Of a stretch of DNA of 55,369 nt, positions 33,129 through 44,659 are shown piece after piece (the stretch's first letter is position 1; the number at the start of each line of letters is the position of its first letter). The notes under the pieces were generated by a model, which saw nothing but the letters and a program-made list of their open reading frames with translations, was not told the origin of the DNA and searched no databases. Made by a program: the position numbers and the translations under genes. This DNA is from Clostridiales bacterium (GTDB lineage Bacteria > Bacillota > Clostridia > Oscillospirales > Oscillospiraceae). The DNA lies in the NCBI GenBank assembly GCA_018374635.1, contig JAHAEW010000011.1, positions 1-55,369 of the forward strand, read 5' to 3'.

Positions 33129-33175
33129 TAAAAGGAGGTTTTTCGGGGTGAACTGAAGAGCCTCCTTTCACTTAT
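33129..33175 (+). terminator. Terminator after deoC
   Basis: AAAAGGAGG and CCTCCTTT, with flanking TAAGT/ACTTA, pair around a loop of about 20 bases. Confidence 0.6.
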
Positions 33176-33218
33176 GTAACAAATTTTTAAAGATTATTCG
33201 CAAAATAGAAAAATACAG

Positions 33219-33300
33219 TTGCTCTTTGTAAAAGCATGTTGTATAATACATGCGTACGGCAGATGCTAAGAGCCGGCAAGCGGCTCCAGTCTGTGCATCT
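33219..33300 (+). promoter_or_regulatory. Promoter and structured leader of the BMP transporter operon
   Basis: TTGCTC (33219-33224) and TATAAT (33242-33247) are 17 bases apart. The transcript leader can fold with AGATGC (33261-33266) pairing with GCATCT (33295-33300) around a GAGCCG/CGGCTC hairpin. I do not recognise a known riboswitch consensus. Confidence 0.6.
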
Positions 33301-33325
33301 AGTTATGAAAGGAAGGTAGATTACA

Positions 33326-34510
33326 TTGAAGAACTTCAATAAAATCACCGCTCTGCTTCTCTCTGTCGGCATGATCGGCAGCCTGGCCGCCTGCGGCAGT
33401 GGGGATGCCACCCAGCCCAGCACGCCTCCCGCCTCCGGCGCCCCTGCGGCCTCCGGCGAGCCCAGCACCGGCGTGACCGAGGACTCCGCCGGCAACATCC
33501 TGGCCGCCGACGGCAGCTTTGAGATCGCCATGATCACCGATAAGGGCGACATCAACGACAAGTCCTTCAACCAGGGCACCTGGGAGGGCATCAAGAACTA
33601 CTGCAGCGAGAACGGCAAGACCTGTAAGTACTATAAGCCCGCCGCCGCCACCACCGACGACTATGTCACCTCCATGGAGCAGGCCATCAAGGACGGCGCC
33701 AAGGTGGTCGTGACCCCCGGCTTCCTGTTCGAGGAGCCCGTGTATAAAGTACAGGATCAGTATCCCGATGTGAAGTTCATCCTCATCGACGGCAACCCCA
33801 ATGATGCGGTTCAGCCCAATCCTACCTATAAGACCGCTGACAACACCGTCGGCGTTCTCTTCTCCGAGGAGCAGGTGGGCTATCTGGCCGGTTACGCCGC
33901 GGTGAAGGACGGCTACACGAATCTTGGCTTCATGGGCGGCATGGCGGTTCCCGCCGTGGTGCGCTACGGCTACGGCTTTGTGCAGGGCGCTGACGCCGCT
34001 GCCGCCGAGCTGGGCGAGACTGTCAACATGAATTACTACTACACCGGCGACTTCGCCGCCACCCCCGAGGCCCAGACTATGGCCGCCGGCTGGTACACCA
34101 GCGGCACCGAGGTCATCTTTGGCTGCGGCGGCTCCGTGGGCAACTCCGTCATGGCCGCGGCTGAGGCCAGCAGCGGCAAGGTCATCGGCGTGGACGTGGA
34201 CCAGTCTGCCGAGTCCGACACCGTCATCTCCTCCGCTATGAAGGGCCTGTCCTCCGCCGTGGAGCAGATGCTGGACCACTACTACAACGACAGCTTCCCC
34301 GGCGGCCAGAACCTGACTCTGGGCGCGGCTGACAACGCCGTGGAGCTGCCCATGGCCACCTCCAAGTGGAACAACTTCACTCAGGAGGACTATGACGCTC
34401 TGTTCGGTAAGCTGGCTTCCGGCGAGATCACCCTGAAGAAGGATGCCGACGCCGAGGTCCCCACCGATCTGGGCTGCGCCAATGTGACTCTGAACTACAT
34501 TGCCGAGTAA
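33326..34510 (+). CDS. BMP family substrate-binding lipoprotein (nucleoside importer)
   Basis: The 394-aa protein has a signal peptide ending in the lipobox LAAC with Cys23, a low-complexity linker, then a Med/PnrA-type BMP domain: FEIAMITDKGDINDKSFNQG, DVKFILIDGNP, LAGYAAVKDGYTNLGFMGGM and VIGVDVDQSAESD. BMP proteins bind purine or other nucleosides. The start is TTG, about ten bases after AAAGGAAGG. A terminator separates it from the ATPase gene, so the binding protein is probably made in excess. Confidence 0.93.
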   Translation: MKNFNKITALLLSVGMIGSLAACGSGDATQPSTPPASGAPAASGEPSTGVTEDSAGNILAADGSFEIAMITDKGDINDKSFNQGTWEGIKNYCSENGKTCKYYKPAAATTDDYVTSMEQAIKDGAKVVVTPGFLFEEPVYKVQDQYPDVKFILIDGNPNDAVQPNPTYKTADNTVGVLFSEEQVGYLAGYAAVKDGYTNLGFMGGMAVPAVVRYGYGFVQGADAAAAELGETVNMNYYYTGDFAATPEAQTMAAGWYTSGTEVIFGCGGSVGNSVMAAAEASSGKVIGVDVDQSAESDTVISSAMKGLSSAVEQMLDHYYNDSFPGGQNLTLGAADNAVELPMATSKWNNFTQEDYDALFGKLASGEITLKKDADAEVPTDLGCANVTLNYIAE

Positions 34511-34534
34511 ATTGGCCTTCCATTGTTCCTGCAA

Positions 34535-34568
34535 ATGGGCGGACACCACAGTGTCCGCCCATTTTTTC
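34535..34568 (+). terminator. Terminator between BMP binding protein and ATPase genes
   Basis: ATGGGCGGACAC and GTGTCCGCCCAT form a perfect 12-bp stem around CACA, followed by T6. Confidence 0.85.
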
Positions 34569-34605
34569 TCTCCAAAAGTTCTTTGTGGGAAATAGATAAA
34601 TTACC

Positions 34606-34634
34606 TTGCGCCAGGTAGGAAAAAACGGTATAAT
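34606..34634 (+). promoter_or_regulatory. Promoter before the BMP transporter ATPase gene
   Basis: TTGCGC (34606-34611) and TATAAT (34629-34634) are 17 bases apart. Confidence 0.65.
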
Positions 34635-34671
34635 AAAACAGAAGCAAACCAGAGAAGGGAAGTGACAGCGG

Positions 34672-36201
34672 ATGAGTGAGTATGTCATTGAGATGTGCAA
34701 TATCACCAAAAAATTCCCAGGGATCATTGCCAATGATAACATCACCCTACAGCTGAAAAAAGGCGAGATACACGCGCTTCTTGGGGAAAACGGGGCGGGG
34801 AAATCCACCTTGATGAGCGTCCTGTTCGGACTCTACCAGCCGGAAGAGGGCGTCATCAAGAAAAACGGACAGGAAGTGCGCGTCAAGGACCCCAATGACG
34901 CCAATGACCTGGGCATCGGCATGGTGCACCAGCACTTCAAGCTGGTCCACAATTTTAGCGTGCTGCAAAATATCATCCTTGGCGTGGAGACGGTCCGCGG
35001 CGGCTTCCTGAAAATGGACGCGGCCCGGGAAAAGGTCATGGCCCTTTCGGAGCAGTACGGACTGAAGGTGGACCCGGACGCCCTCATCGAAGACATCACC
35101 GTGGGCATGCAGCAGCGTGTGGAGATCCTCAAGATGCTCTACCGGGACAATGAGATCCTGATCTTTGACGAACCCACCGCCGTGCTCACTCCACAGGAGA
35201 TCGAAGAGCTGATGAAGATCATGAAGGGGCTGGCCGCCGAGGGCAAGAGCATCCTCTTCATTACCCATAAGCTCAACGAGATCAAAGAGGTGGCCGACCG
35301 CTGCACCGTCCTGCGCAAGGGCAAATATATCGGCACCGTCAACGTCGCCGACGTCTCCAAGGAGGAGATGAGCGAGATGATGGTGGGCCGCAAGGTCTCC
35401 CTGAATGTGGAGAAGGACGAGGCCAAACCCAAGGACGTGGTCTTTGCGGTGGAGGGTCTTACCGTGGTCAACAAGGAGCACGGGAAAAAGGTGGTCAACG
35501 AGGTGTCCTTCCAGGTCCGCCGGGGCGAGATCGTCTGCATCGCCGGCATCGACGGCAACGGCCAGTCCGAGCTGGTGCAGGCCATCACGGGACTCATCAA
35601 GGCCGATCACGGTACGGTCAAGCTCAAGGGAGAGGACATCAGCCACTCCTCCATCCGTCACCGCAACACCCACGGCCTGGGCCACATCCCGGAGGACCGG
35701 CACAAGCACGGCCTGGTGCTGGACTATCCCCTCTCCTACAATCTGGTGCTCCAGAGCTATTTTGAGCCGGAGTTCTGCCAAGGCGGCTTCCTGAAGTATG
35801 ACAAGATCAATCAGTATGCCGAAAAGCTGATCCGGGACTATGACATCCGCTCCGGCCAGGGCGGAAAGACCATTGCCCGGTCTATGTCCGGCGGCAACCA
35901 GCAGAAGGCCATCGTGGCCCGGGAGATCGACCGCAACCCTGATCTCCTCATCGCGGTCCAGCCCACCCGCGGCCTGGACGTGGGAGCCATCGAATATATC
36001 CACCGGCAGATCGTGGCGGAGCGGGACAAGGGGAAGGGCGTGCTGCTCATCTCCCTGGAGCTGGATGAGGTCATGAACCTCTCCGACCGCATCCTGGTCA
36101 TCTACGAGGGCGAGATCGTGGCCGATCTGGACCCCAAGGAAGTCACGATCCAGGAGCTGGGCCTCTATATGGCCGGTTCCAAGCGGAAGGGGGCACAGTA
36201 A
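34672..36201 (+). CDS. Nucleoside ABC transporter ATP-binding protein (two ATPase domains)
   Basis: This 509-aa protein fuses two ABC domains, as in the sugar/nucleoside (RbsA/YufO-like) class. Domain one has GENGAGKSTLM near residue 38, VGMQQRVEILK as signature and ILIFDEPTAVL as Walker B. Domain two has a degenerate Walker A, GIDGNGQSE near residue 292, and signature SMSGGNQQKAIVAREI. The asymmetry is normal for the class. The ATG follows AGAGAAGGGAAGTGACAGCGG. The first permease starts immediately after its stop codon. Confidence 0.95.
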   Translation: MSEYVIEMCNITKKFPGIIANDNITLQLKKGEIHALLGENGAGKSTLMSVLFGLYQPEEGVIKKNGQEVRVKDPNDANDLGIGMVHQHFKLVHNFSVLQNIILGVETVRGGFLKMDAAREKVMALSEQYGLKVDPDALIEDITVGMQQRVEILKMLYRDNEILIFDEPTAVLTPQEIEELMKIMKGLAAEGKSILFITHKLNEIKEVADRCTVLRKGKYIGTVNVADVSKEEMSEMMVGRKVSLNVEKDEAKPKDVVFAVEGLTVVNKEHGKKVVNEVSFQVRRGEIVCIAGIDGNGQSELVQAITGLIKADHGTVKLKGEDISHSSIRHRNTHGLGHIPEDRHKHGLVLDYPLSYNLVLQSYFEPEFCQGGFLKYDKINQYAEKLIRDYDIRSGQGGKTIARSMSGGNQQKAIVAREIDRNPDLLIAVQPTRGLDVGAIEYIHRQIVAERDKGKGVLLISLELDEVMNLSDRILVIYEGEIVADLDPKEVTIQELGLYMAGSKRKGAQ

Positions 36202-37377
36202 ATGAAGGAAAAACGACTGGGAAATCCCCTTCAGCATACAGGCGTACAGAACGTGTTGGCTGCGCTGATCGCCATCCTCATCGGTATGCTGGTGGGCTTT
36301 GTTATTCTGCTCATCACCGATTCCTCCATGGCCCTCAAGGGTCTGGGCGCCATCATGACGGGCGGCGTGCAGGACATGAAGAATGTGGGCCAGGTGCTCT
36401 ACTACGCCACTCCCCTCATCATGACCGGTCTCTCGGTGGGCTTTGCCAAGCGGACGGGCCTCTTTAACATCGGCGGCCCCGGCCAGTTCATGATGGGTGC
36501 CTTTGCCGCGGTGTATGTGGGCGTCAAATGGACCTTCCTCCCCGGCGGCATCCACTGCCTGGTGGCCATCCTGGCCGCCTGCCTGATGGGCGCCCTGTGG
36601 GGCGTGGTGCCCGGTCTGCTCAAGGCCTACTGCAACATCAACGAGGTCATCACCTGCATCATGATGAACTATATTGGCATGAGCACCTCCAATGTGCTCA
36701 TCCGGGCCTATATCTTCGACCGCACCAAGAACCAGTCCCTCCGTCCCGTGGACGGGGCCAACCTGCCCAAGCTGGGCTTTGACAAGATCTTTGTGGCCGA
36801 TGTGGGCACCCCCTCCAGCGTGAACGCCGGTATCCTGGTGGCCATTCTGTTGGCCATCGTGGTCTGGGTCATCCTCTCCAAGACCAAGCTGGGCTATGAG
36901 CTCAAGGCCTGCGGCTTCAACAAGGACGCGGCCAAGTACGCCGGCATCAGCGAGAAGCGCAACGTGGTGCTGGCCATGGTCATCGCCGGCGCCCTCTCCG
37001 GCATCGGCGGCGGCCTGAACTACCTGGCGGGCGCCGGCACCGGCATCGCCGTGGGCAGCGAGCTGGCCCAGCAGGGCTTTGACGGCATCGCCGTGGCCCT
37101 CCTCGGCATGTCCAATCCCATCGCCATCATCTTCACCGGCATCCTGATGGCCTATCTGACGGTGGGCGGTCTGGCAATGCAGAGCTACGGCTTTGTCTCC
37201 CAGATCATCTCCATCATCACCTCTGTCATCGTCTACTTCGCCGCCTTCATCCTCTTCTTCAGCCAGATCATCGGCAAGCTGGGCAAGCGGGGTGGACAGA
37301 ACGACGCCAATGCCAACGCGGATCAGACGCCCCCCGCGCCGCCGATCCAGTCTGAGAAAGGAGGCGACGCTCAGTGA
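36202..37377 (+). CDS. Nucleoside ABC transporter permease (YufP-like)
   Basis: The 391-aa membrane protein belongs to the BPD-transp-2 permeases. Recognisable stretches are YYATPLIMTGLSVGFAKRTG, FNIGGPGQFMMGAF, CNINEVITCIMMNYIG and KACGFNKDAAKYAGISEKRN, the last in the ATPase-contact region. About nine or ten membrane helices are visible, and the tail is hydrophilic. It starts directly after the ATPase stop and overlaps the next permease. Confidence 0.94.
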   Translation: MKEKRLGNPLQHTGVQNVLAALIAILIGMLVGFVILLITDSSMALKGLGAIMTGGVQDMKNVGQVLYYATPLIMTGLSVGFAKRTGLFNIGGPGQFMMGAFAAVYVGVKWTFLPGGIHCLVAILAACLMGALWGVVPGLLKAYCNINEVITCIMMNYIGMSTSNVLIRAYIFDRTKNQSLRPVDGANLPKLGFDKIFVADVGTPSSVNAGILVAILLAIVVWVILSKTKLGYELKACGFNKDAAKYAGISEKRNVVLAMVIAGALSGIGGGLNYLAGAGTGIAVGSELAQQGFDGIAVALLGMSNPIAIIFTGILMAYLTVGGLAMQSYGFVSQIISIITSVIVYFAAFILFFSQIIGKLGKRGGQNDANANADQTPPAPPIQSEKGGDAQ

Positions 37378-38339
37378 AACTCGATGAACTGATCTTTTTC
37401 CTGGTCCAGCAGACCATGTACTTTGCCATCCCCCTGCTGGTGGTGGCCCTGGGCGGTCTCTTTGCCGAGCGCTCCGGTATCGTCAACATCGCCCTGGACG
37501 GTATCATGATCGTGGGCGCCTTTACCGGTATCCTGTTTTTGCAGATGGTGCAGGCTACCGGCATGAGCGGCCAGGGAATGCTCCTGGTGGCCCTGGTGGT
37601 GGCGGCCCTGTCCGGTGTGATCATCAGCGCGGTGCATGGCTTTGCCTCCATCAACATGAAGGCGGATCAGACCATCTCCGGTACGGCCATCAATACCTTT
37701 GCTCCCGCCTTTGCCATCTTTGTGGCCCGTATGATGACCGGCGTGCAGCAGATCCCCTTCAAGAACGACTTCCTGATCCGGAAGGTGCCTGTGCTGGGTG
37801 ATATCCCTGTGATCGGTCCCATGTTCTTCCAGAACGCCTATATCACCACCTATCTGGGTGTGCTGATTCTGGCGGCGTCCTGGGTCGTGCTCTACAAGAC
37901 CCGCTTTGGCCTGCGCCTGCGGGCCTGCGGTGAGCATCCCCAGGCGGCTGACTCGGTGGGCGTCAACGTCTACAAGATGCGCTATGCCGGCACGCTGCTC
38001 TCCGGCGCGCTGGCGGGCATCGGCGGCGTGATCTTTGTGGTGCCCACCTCCACCAACTTCAACGCCACCGTGTCCGGATACGGCTTCCTGGCCATCGCCG
38101 TGCTCATCTTCGGTCAGTGGAAGCCCGGCCGCATCGCGCTGGCCGCCCTCTTCTTCGGCTTTATGAAGACCCTGTCGGTGAGCTATGGCCTGATCCCGGG
38201 CATCAAGGACCTGAGCATCTCGGGTGAGATCTACAAGATGGTCCCCTATATCGCCACCCTGATCGTGCTGGCCTTTACCTCCAAGAACTCCGCGGCGCCC
38301 CGCGCCGAGGGCATTCCCTACGACAAGGGCCAGCGCTAA
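37374..38339 (+). CDS. Nucleoside ABC transporter permease (YufQ-like)
   Basis: The 321-aa second permease has LVVALGGLFAERSGIVNIAL and DGIMIVG near the N-terminus, ADQTISGTAINTFAPAFAIF in the middle, and LRLRACGEHPQAADSVGVNV in the ATPase-contact loop. The start is GTG and overlaps the preceding stop by four bases. A terminator follows, closing the four-gene importer. Confidence 0.94.
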   Translation: MKLDELIFFLVQQTMYFAIPLLVVALGGLFAERSGIVNIALDGIMIVGAFTGILFLQMVQATGMSGQGMLLVALVVAALSGVIISAVHGFASINMKADQTISGTAINTFAPAFAIFVARMMTGVQQIPFKNDFLIRKVPVLGDIPVIGPMFFQNAYITTYLGVLILAASWVVLYKTRFGLRLRACGEHPQAADSVGVNVYKMRYAGTLLSGALAGIGGVIFVVPTSTNFNATVSGYGFLAIAVLIFGQWKPGRIALAALFFGFMKTLSVSYGLIPGIKDLSISGEIYKMVPYIATLIVLAFTSKNSAAPRAEGIPYDKGQR

Positions 38340-38390
38340 GAAAAGATATTGCAACATTCCTGTCTGATGTGTAGAGGATGAGAAAAGAAA

Positions 38391-38433
38391 ATATGCTGGA
38401 CATGGCCTTATCAACCGTGTCCAGCATATTTTT
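38391..38433 (+). terminator. Terminator of the BMP transporter operon
   Basis: ATATGCTGGACA (38391-38402) and TGTCCAGCATAT (38418-38429) form a perfect 12-bp stem, followed by T-rich sequence. Confidence 0.85.
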
Positions 38434-38628
38434 GTTTATTCAGCATTTGTAATGCATATCACCGGTTATATGGTATGCCGGCCAATCTGCACCGGGTGAC
38501 AGAGAAAAGAGCACTGGGCCCGTTCCAGCCAAGGCGCCACCATTGAAAGCTTATTATCGGAATTCTTCCAATCAATTTACAGGTTTGGGGGCAGAGATGC
38601 GGAGAGTCCCCATCCGCCAAACGGACCA

Positions 38629-39990
38629 TCAGATCAGCTGGATGCACTTCCACCTGCCCTGGACAAATCGGAAAATGAAGATCAGGGCGCGGACCCACCA
38701 GTCGATGATCATGGCAATCCACACGCCCAGCAGGCCCAGATCCAGTCCCCAGGAACAGGAGAGCAGGTAGCTGAAACCGATCCGGAAGAGGAACATGGAG
38801 GCCAGGGACACCGCCATGGTGAATACCGCGTCACCCGCCGCCCGCAGGGCGTTGGGCAGGGTGAAGGACAGCGGCCAGATGATCAGGTCAAAGACCGCGC
38901 ACCAGCGCAGCACCTCGGCCGCCATGTCGGCCGCCTCCGGTGTGAGCTGGAAGATGGAGCAGAGAGGCGCGGCAAAGATGAACATGAGAAGGGCCAGAGA
39001 TCCCATGGCCAGATAGACAATTCCGACCAGCTTCCGGGTGTAGGAGACAGCCTGTTCCGGGGCCTGGGCTCCCATGCACTGGCCTACCACAGTGATCATG
39101 GCCAGGCCGATGGCCTGACCGGGGACATTGACCACCCCGGCGATGCTGTTGGCGATGGCGTTGGCGGCCACCGCATTGGTGCCGAAGGAGGTGATGAGGC
39201 TGAGGACCACTAGCTTGCCCGTCTGGAAAAGGCCGTTTTCCAGGCCGTTTGGGATACCGATGGTGAGGATGCGTCCCACCATGTCGCCCCGGAACTGGAA
39301 GCGGAAAAGCCCCTCAATGCGCAGGATATTGTTGTGGTGCTGAAGCAGGTAGAGAATGATCACCGCCGCCGCCACGCGGGAGACCAGCGTGCCGATGCCA
39401 GCGCCCAGAGAACCCATGTGGAACCCATAGATAAGCACCGCGTTGACCACCACGTTGACCAGATTCACGATGAGGGAGTTGAACATGGAGACCTTGCTGT
39501 TGCCCATGGAACGGAAGAGGGCGGCCCCGGCGTTATAGAGGGAGATGAAGGGATAGGCCAGGGCGGTGGTCAGGAAGTAGACCAGGGCGCTGTCCATCAC
39601 GTCGGATTCGATCTGTCCGAAGAGCAGGGAGAGGATGTGCTGCCGGAAGAGGAGGGCGGCGGCCATCAGCACCAGAGCCAGGGTGAATACGGCATACAGG
39701 AGCTGTTTGGCGGCGGTGCGGGCGCTCTCCACATCCCGCCGGCCCAGATACTGGGAGCAGACCACCGCGCCGCCGGTGGACAGGGCGGAAAAGATCTGGA
39801 TGATGAGCTGGTTGACATTGTCCACCAGGGAGACGCCGGACACGGCGGCCTGCCCGGCGGTGGTCACCATGACGGTGTCCATCATGCCGACGCTCATGAG
39901 CAGAAACTGCTCGATGACCAGGGGGATGATGAGCCGGGTGAGTGCCTGGCGGGAAAAGAGTGGTTTCAGGGATGTTTCCGTCTGACCCAA
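38629..39990 (-). CDS. MATE family efflux transporter
   Basis: The 453-aa protein has about twelve membrane helices with the two MATE halves: LIIPLVIEQFLLMSVGMMDT near the N-terminus and GIPNGLENGLFQTGKLVVLS in the second half, plus GGAVVCSQYLGRRD and VVGQCMGAQAPEQA. It exports an unknown cation or drug using a Na+ or H+ gradient. I placed the start at TTG 39990, eight bases after AAAAGGAGG; the frame extends to 40098 but those residues are hydrophilic and have no binding site. Confidence 0.9.
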   Translation of the reverse strand: MGQTETSLKPLFSRQALTRLIIPLVIEQFLLMSVGMMDTVMVTTAGQAAVSGVSLVDNVNQLIIQIFSALSTGGAVVCSQYLGRRDVESARTAAKQLLYAVFTLALVLMAAALLFRQHILSLLFGQIESDVMDSALVYFLTTALAYPFISLYNAGAALFRSMGNSKVSMFNSLIVNLVNVVVNAVLIYGFHMGSLGAGIGTLVSRVAAAVIILYLLQHHNNILRIEGLFRFQFRGDMVGRILTIGIPNGLENGLFQTGKLVVLSLITSFGTNAVAANAIANSIAGVVNVPGQAIGLAMITVVGQCMGAQAPEQAVSYTRKLVGIVYLAMGSLALLMFIFAAPLCSIFQLTPEAADMAAEVLRWCAVFDLIIWPLSFTLPNALRAAGDAVFTMAVSLASMFLFRIGFSYLLSCSWGLDLGLLGVWIAMIIDWWVRALIFIFRFVQGRWKCIQLI

Positions 39991-40117
39991 GGGAGGAGCC
40001 TCCTTTTCCTGATTTCTTCGGAGAGAAAACGTGGAATCAACCGCCTGGGCAAGTTGATCCAGCAGGCTTAATTGTAGCACAGTGAGCCCCTTTGGCAAGG
40101 GCCATTTTCCACAAAAA

Positions 40118-40149
40118 AGTCGTCCGCTTTCCGAAAAAAGCGGACGACT
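40118..40149 (-). terminator. Terminator after the deaminase gene
   Basis: AGTCGTCCGCTTT and AAAGCGGACGACT pair and are followed on the minus strand by T6. Confidence 0.8.
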
Positions 40150-40173
40150 CCGGCTGCGGGGGGAGCGGGGAGG

Positions 40174-41526
40174 TCAGCGGTCCAGATAGCGGCGGACCAC
40201 CGCGTTGGCCTGGGAGACGGTCCGGGCCTCGTCCAGGGTGGTGAGCTCGCCTCGCTGGACCACGGGGACGCCGTTGACGATGGTATAGTCCACACTGCCC
40301 TTGAGGCCGACCGTGCCCAGCATGGACTTGGGGTCGAACTGGGCGCCCACCAGGGGGAGCTGCTCCAGATTGACCAGGAAGCAGTCGGCCGCCATGTTGG
40401 GGGCCAGATAGCCGATGTCGGTGCGGCCCAGGATCTGGGCGGAGCCCCGGGTGGCCATCTTAAGAAGGTCGTATCCGGTGGGGGCGTCCTGGCTGGAGTG
40501 GAGCCGGTGGAGCAGGTAGGCCACCCGCAGCTCCTCCAGCATGTCGCAGCCGTCGTTGGAGGCCGAGCCGTCCAGGGCCAGTCCCACCGGCACGTGGAGC
40601 CGGAGCATGTCGGGCACCCGGCACACGCCGGAGGAGAGCTTCATGTTGGAGGCGGGGCAGTGGGCCACGCCGGTACCGGTCTCGGCCAGGATGCGCAGCT
40701 CGTCGTCATCAAAGTGGATGCCGTGGGCGTACCACACGTCGGGGCCGGTCCAGCCCAGACTCTCCATATAGGCCACCGGGCGCATGCCGAAGCGCTCCAG
40801 CGTGTAGCGCTCCTCGTCCTTGGTCTCGGCCACATGGGTGTGGAGGCGCACCCCAAGGGAGCGGGCCAGCTTGGCGCTCTCCCGCATGAGATCACCGGTC
40901 ACCGAGAAGGGGGAACAGGGGGCCAGGGCCACCTGGTGCATGGAGAAGCGGGAGGCGTCGTGCCAGGCGCGCACCAGGCGTTCGGAGTCGGCCATGATGG
41001 CGTCGATGGACTGGACCACGCTGTCGGGAGGAAGGCCGCCGTCCTTCTGGGACAGGTCCATGGAGCCCCGGGAGGCGTGGAAGCGCATCCCCAGCGTATC
41101 GGCGGCCCGGAATTGGGCGGCAACCAGGTCCCCGGCATGGGCGGGGAAGACATAGTGGTGGTCAAAGCAGGTGGTGCAGCCGGTTTTCAACATCTCGGCC
41201 ATACCGGTGAGGGAGGAGTGGTAGACTACCTCCTCGTCCAGGTTTTTCCACACCTCGTAGAGGGTCTGGAGCCAGGGGAAGAGCTCCATCCGCTGGACCT
41301 CGGGCAGGTTGCGGGAGAAGATCTGATAGAGGTGGTGATGGGTGTTCACAAGGCCGGGATAGACCACCATGTCGGACGCGTCGATGGTCTGGTCGGCGTG
41401 CATCAGCTCGGGACCGATGTACTCGATGGCGTTGTCCCGGATGAAGAGGTTGGCATGTTCCCAGAGGGTATCCTGGTCGTCGCAGGAGACGATATAACGG
41501 GCATTGCGGATGAGCAGTGTAGACAT
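40174..41526 (-). CDS. Amidohydrolase, 8-oxoguanine deaminase-like
   Basis: The 450-aa protein is a COG0402-type deaminase with the metal ligands in GLVNTHHHLYQ, HTHVAETKDEER, YAHGIHFDDDEL and DGSASNDGCD. SRNLPEVQRMELFPWLQTLY and TTCFDHHYVFP match, from memory, enzymes annotated as 8-oxoguanine deaminase, which convert 8-oxoguanine to urate. Related deaminases act on guanine or other purines, so the exact substrate is uncertain. It lies upstream of a MATE gene on the same strand and opposite a nucleoside importer, which supports purine salvage. Confidence 0.82.
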   Translation of the reverse strand: MSTLLIRNARYIVSCDDQDTLWEHANLFIRDNAIEYIGPELMHADQTIDASDMVVYPGLVNTHHHLYQIFSRNLPEVQRMELFPWLQTLYEVWKNLDEEVVYHSSLTGMAEMLKTGCTTCFDHHYVFPAHAGDLVAAQFRAADTLGMRFHASRGSMDLSQKDGGLPPDSVVQSIDAIMADSERLVRAWHDASRFSMHQVALAPCSPFSVTGDLMRESAKLARSLGVRLHTHVAETKDEERYTLERFGMRPVAYMESLGWTGPDVWYAHGIHFDDDELRILAETGTGVAHCPASNMKLSSGVCRVPDMLRLHVPVGLALDGSASNDGCDMLEELRVAYLLHRLHSSQDAPTGYDLLKMATRGSAQILGRTDIGYLAPNMAADCFLVNLEQLPLVGAQFDPKSMLGTVGLKGSVDYTIVNGVPVVQRGELTTLDEARTVSQANAVVRRYLDR

Positions 41527-41555
41527 ATCAAAGCCTCCAGTCTTAGGATACCTTT

Positions 41556-41584
41556 ATCATACCATACAAATTTATAGGCTGCAA
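41556..41584 (-). promoter_or_regulatory. Promoter of the deaminase gene
   Basis: On the minus strand, TTGCAG and TATGAT are 17 bases apart, about 25 bases before the ATG. Confidence 0.6.
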
Positions 41585-41590
41585 GAAAAT

Positions 41591-41639
41591 AAAAAAGGCC
41601 CCGCCCGGCCGGGAGCGATCCACGGCGGAGCGGGGCGGG
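41591..41639 (-). terminator. Terminator after copA
   Basis: On the minus strand, GCCCCGC pairs with GCGGGGC in a GC-rich stem that is followed by T6. Confidence 0.7.
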
Positions 41640-41642
41640 AGG

Positions 41643-44204
<2,562 letters not shown>

Positions 44205-44234
44205 GGAGTCCTCCTCACAGGGATGCGGCGGGCT

Positions 44235-44498
44235 TTACCGAAGAATCCGGCCCAGAGCATCCACAAACTCGTCGATTTTCTGCTGGCGGTCGGCCTCGCT
44301 GGCAGCGTGTTTGACGCAGTGCTCCAGATGGGCGGCCAGGATCTCCTGGTTGACCCGTTTGAGCAGCGCCTCGGTAGCCATGACCTGGGTGGAGATGTCG
44401 ATACAGTAGCGGTCCTCCTCCACCATTTTGAGGATGCCGTCCAACTGGCCCCGCGCGGTCTTGAGCAGCCGCTGGACCTTGGCGTGGTCTGCCATCAT
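44235..44498 (-). CDS. csoR: CsoR-type copper-sensing repressor
   Basis: The 87-aa four-helix protein (DUF156) has the copper ligands of CsoR: Cys32 in YCIDIS, and His57 and Cys61 in HLEHC. RLLKTARGQLDGILKMVEED is the conserved first helix. Copper binding releases DNA and induces copA. The start follows AAAGGAGGGCTGCACC; two ATG codons are adjacent. It leads the csoR-copA operon. Confidence 0.93.
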   Translation of the reverse strand: MMADHAKVQRLLKTARGQLDGILKMVEEDRYCIDISTQVMATEALLKRVNQEILAAHLEHCVKHAASEADRQQKIDEFVDALGRILR

Positions 44499-44524
44499 GG
44501 TGCAGCCCTCCTTTTGTCAGAATA

Positions 44525-44546
44525 ATACCCCCCGGGGGTGGGGTAT
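44525..44546 (-). promoter_or_regulatory. CsoR operator
   Basis: ATACCCC-N8-GGGGTAT is a perfect palindrome with a G/C-rich centre, the form known for CsoR operators. It starts seven bases downstream of the -10 box of the csoR promoter. Confidence 0.8.
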
Positions 44547-44552
44547 AACTGG

Positions 44553-44582
44553 AGTATACACCGGGAACAGAACAGTTGTCAA
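44553..44582 (-). promoter_or_regulatory. Promoter of csoR-copA
   Basis: On the minus strand, TTGACA (44582-44577) and TATACT (44558-44553) are 18 bases apart. Confidence 0.75.
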
Positions 44583-44601
44583 GGGGTAACCGCACAGAAT
44601 G

Positions 44602-44629
44602 TTGACAAATATGTGTTGCGGTGTATTAT
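44602..44629 (+). promoter_or_regulatory. Promoter of the GntR-ABC operon
   Basis: TTGACA (44602-44607) and TATTAT (44624-44629) are 16 bases apart, about 30 bases before the GntR gene. Confidence 0.65.
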
Positions 44630-44659
44630 GTAAGTAGAACACCTGCGGAGGTGAGAGAC

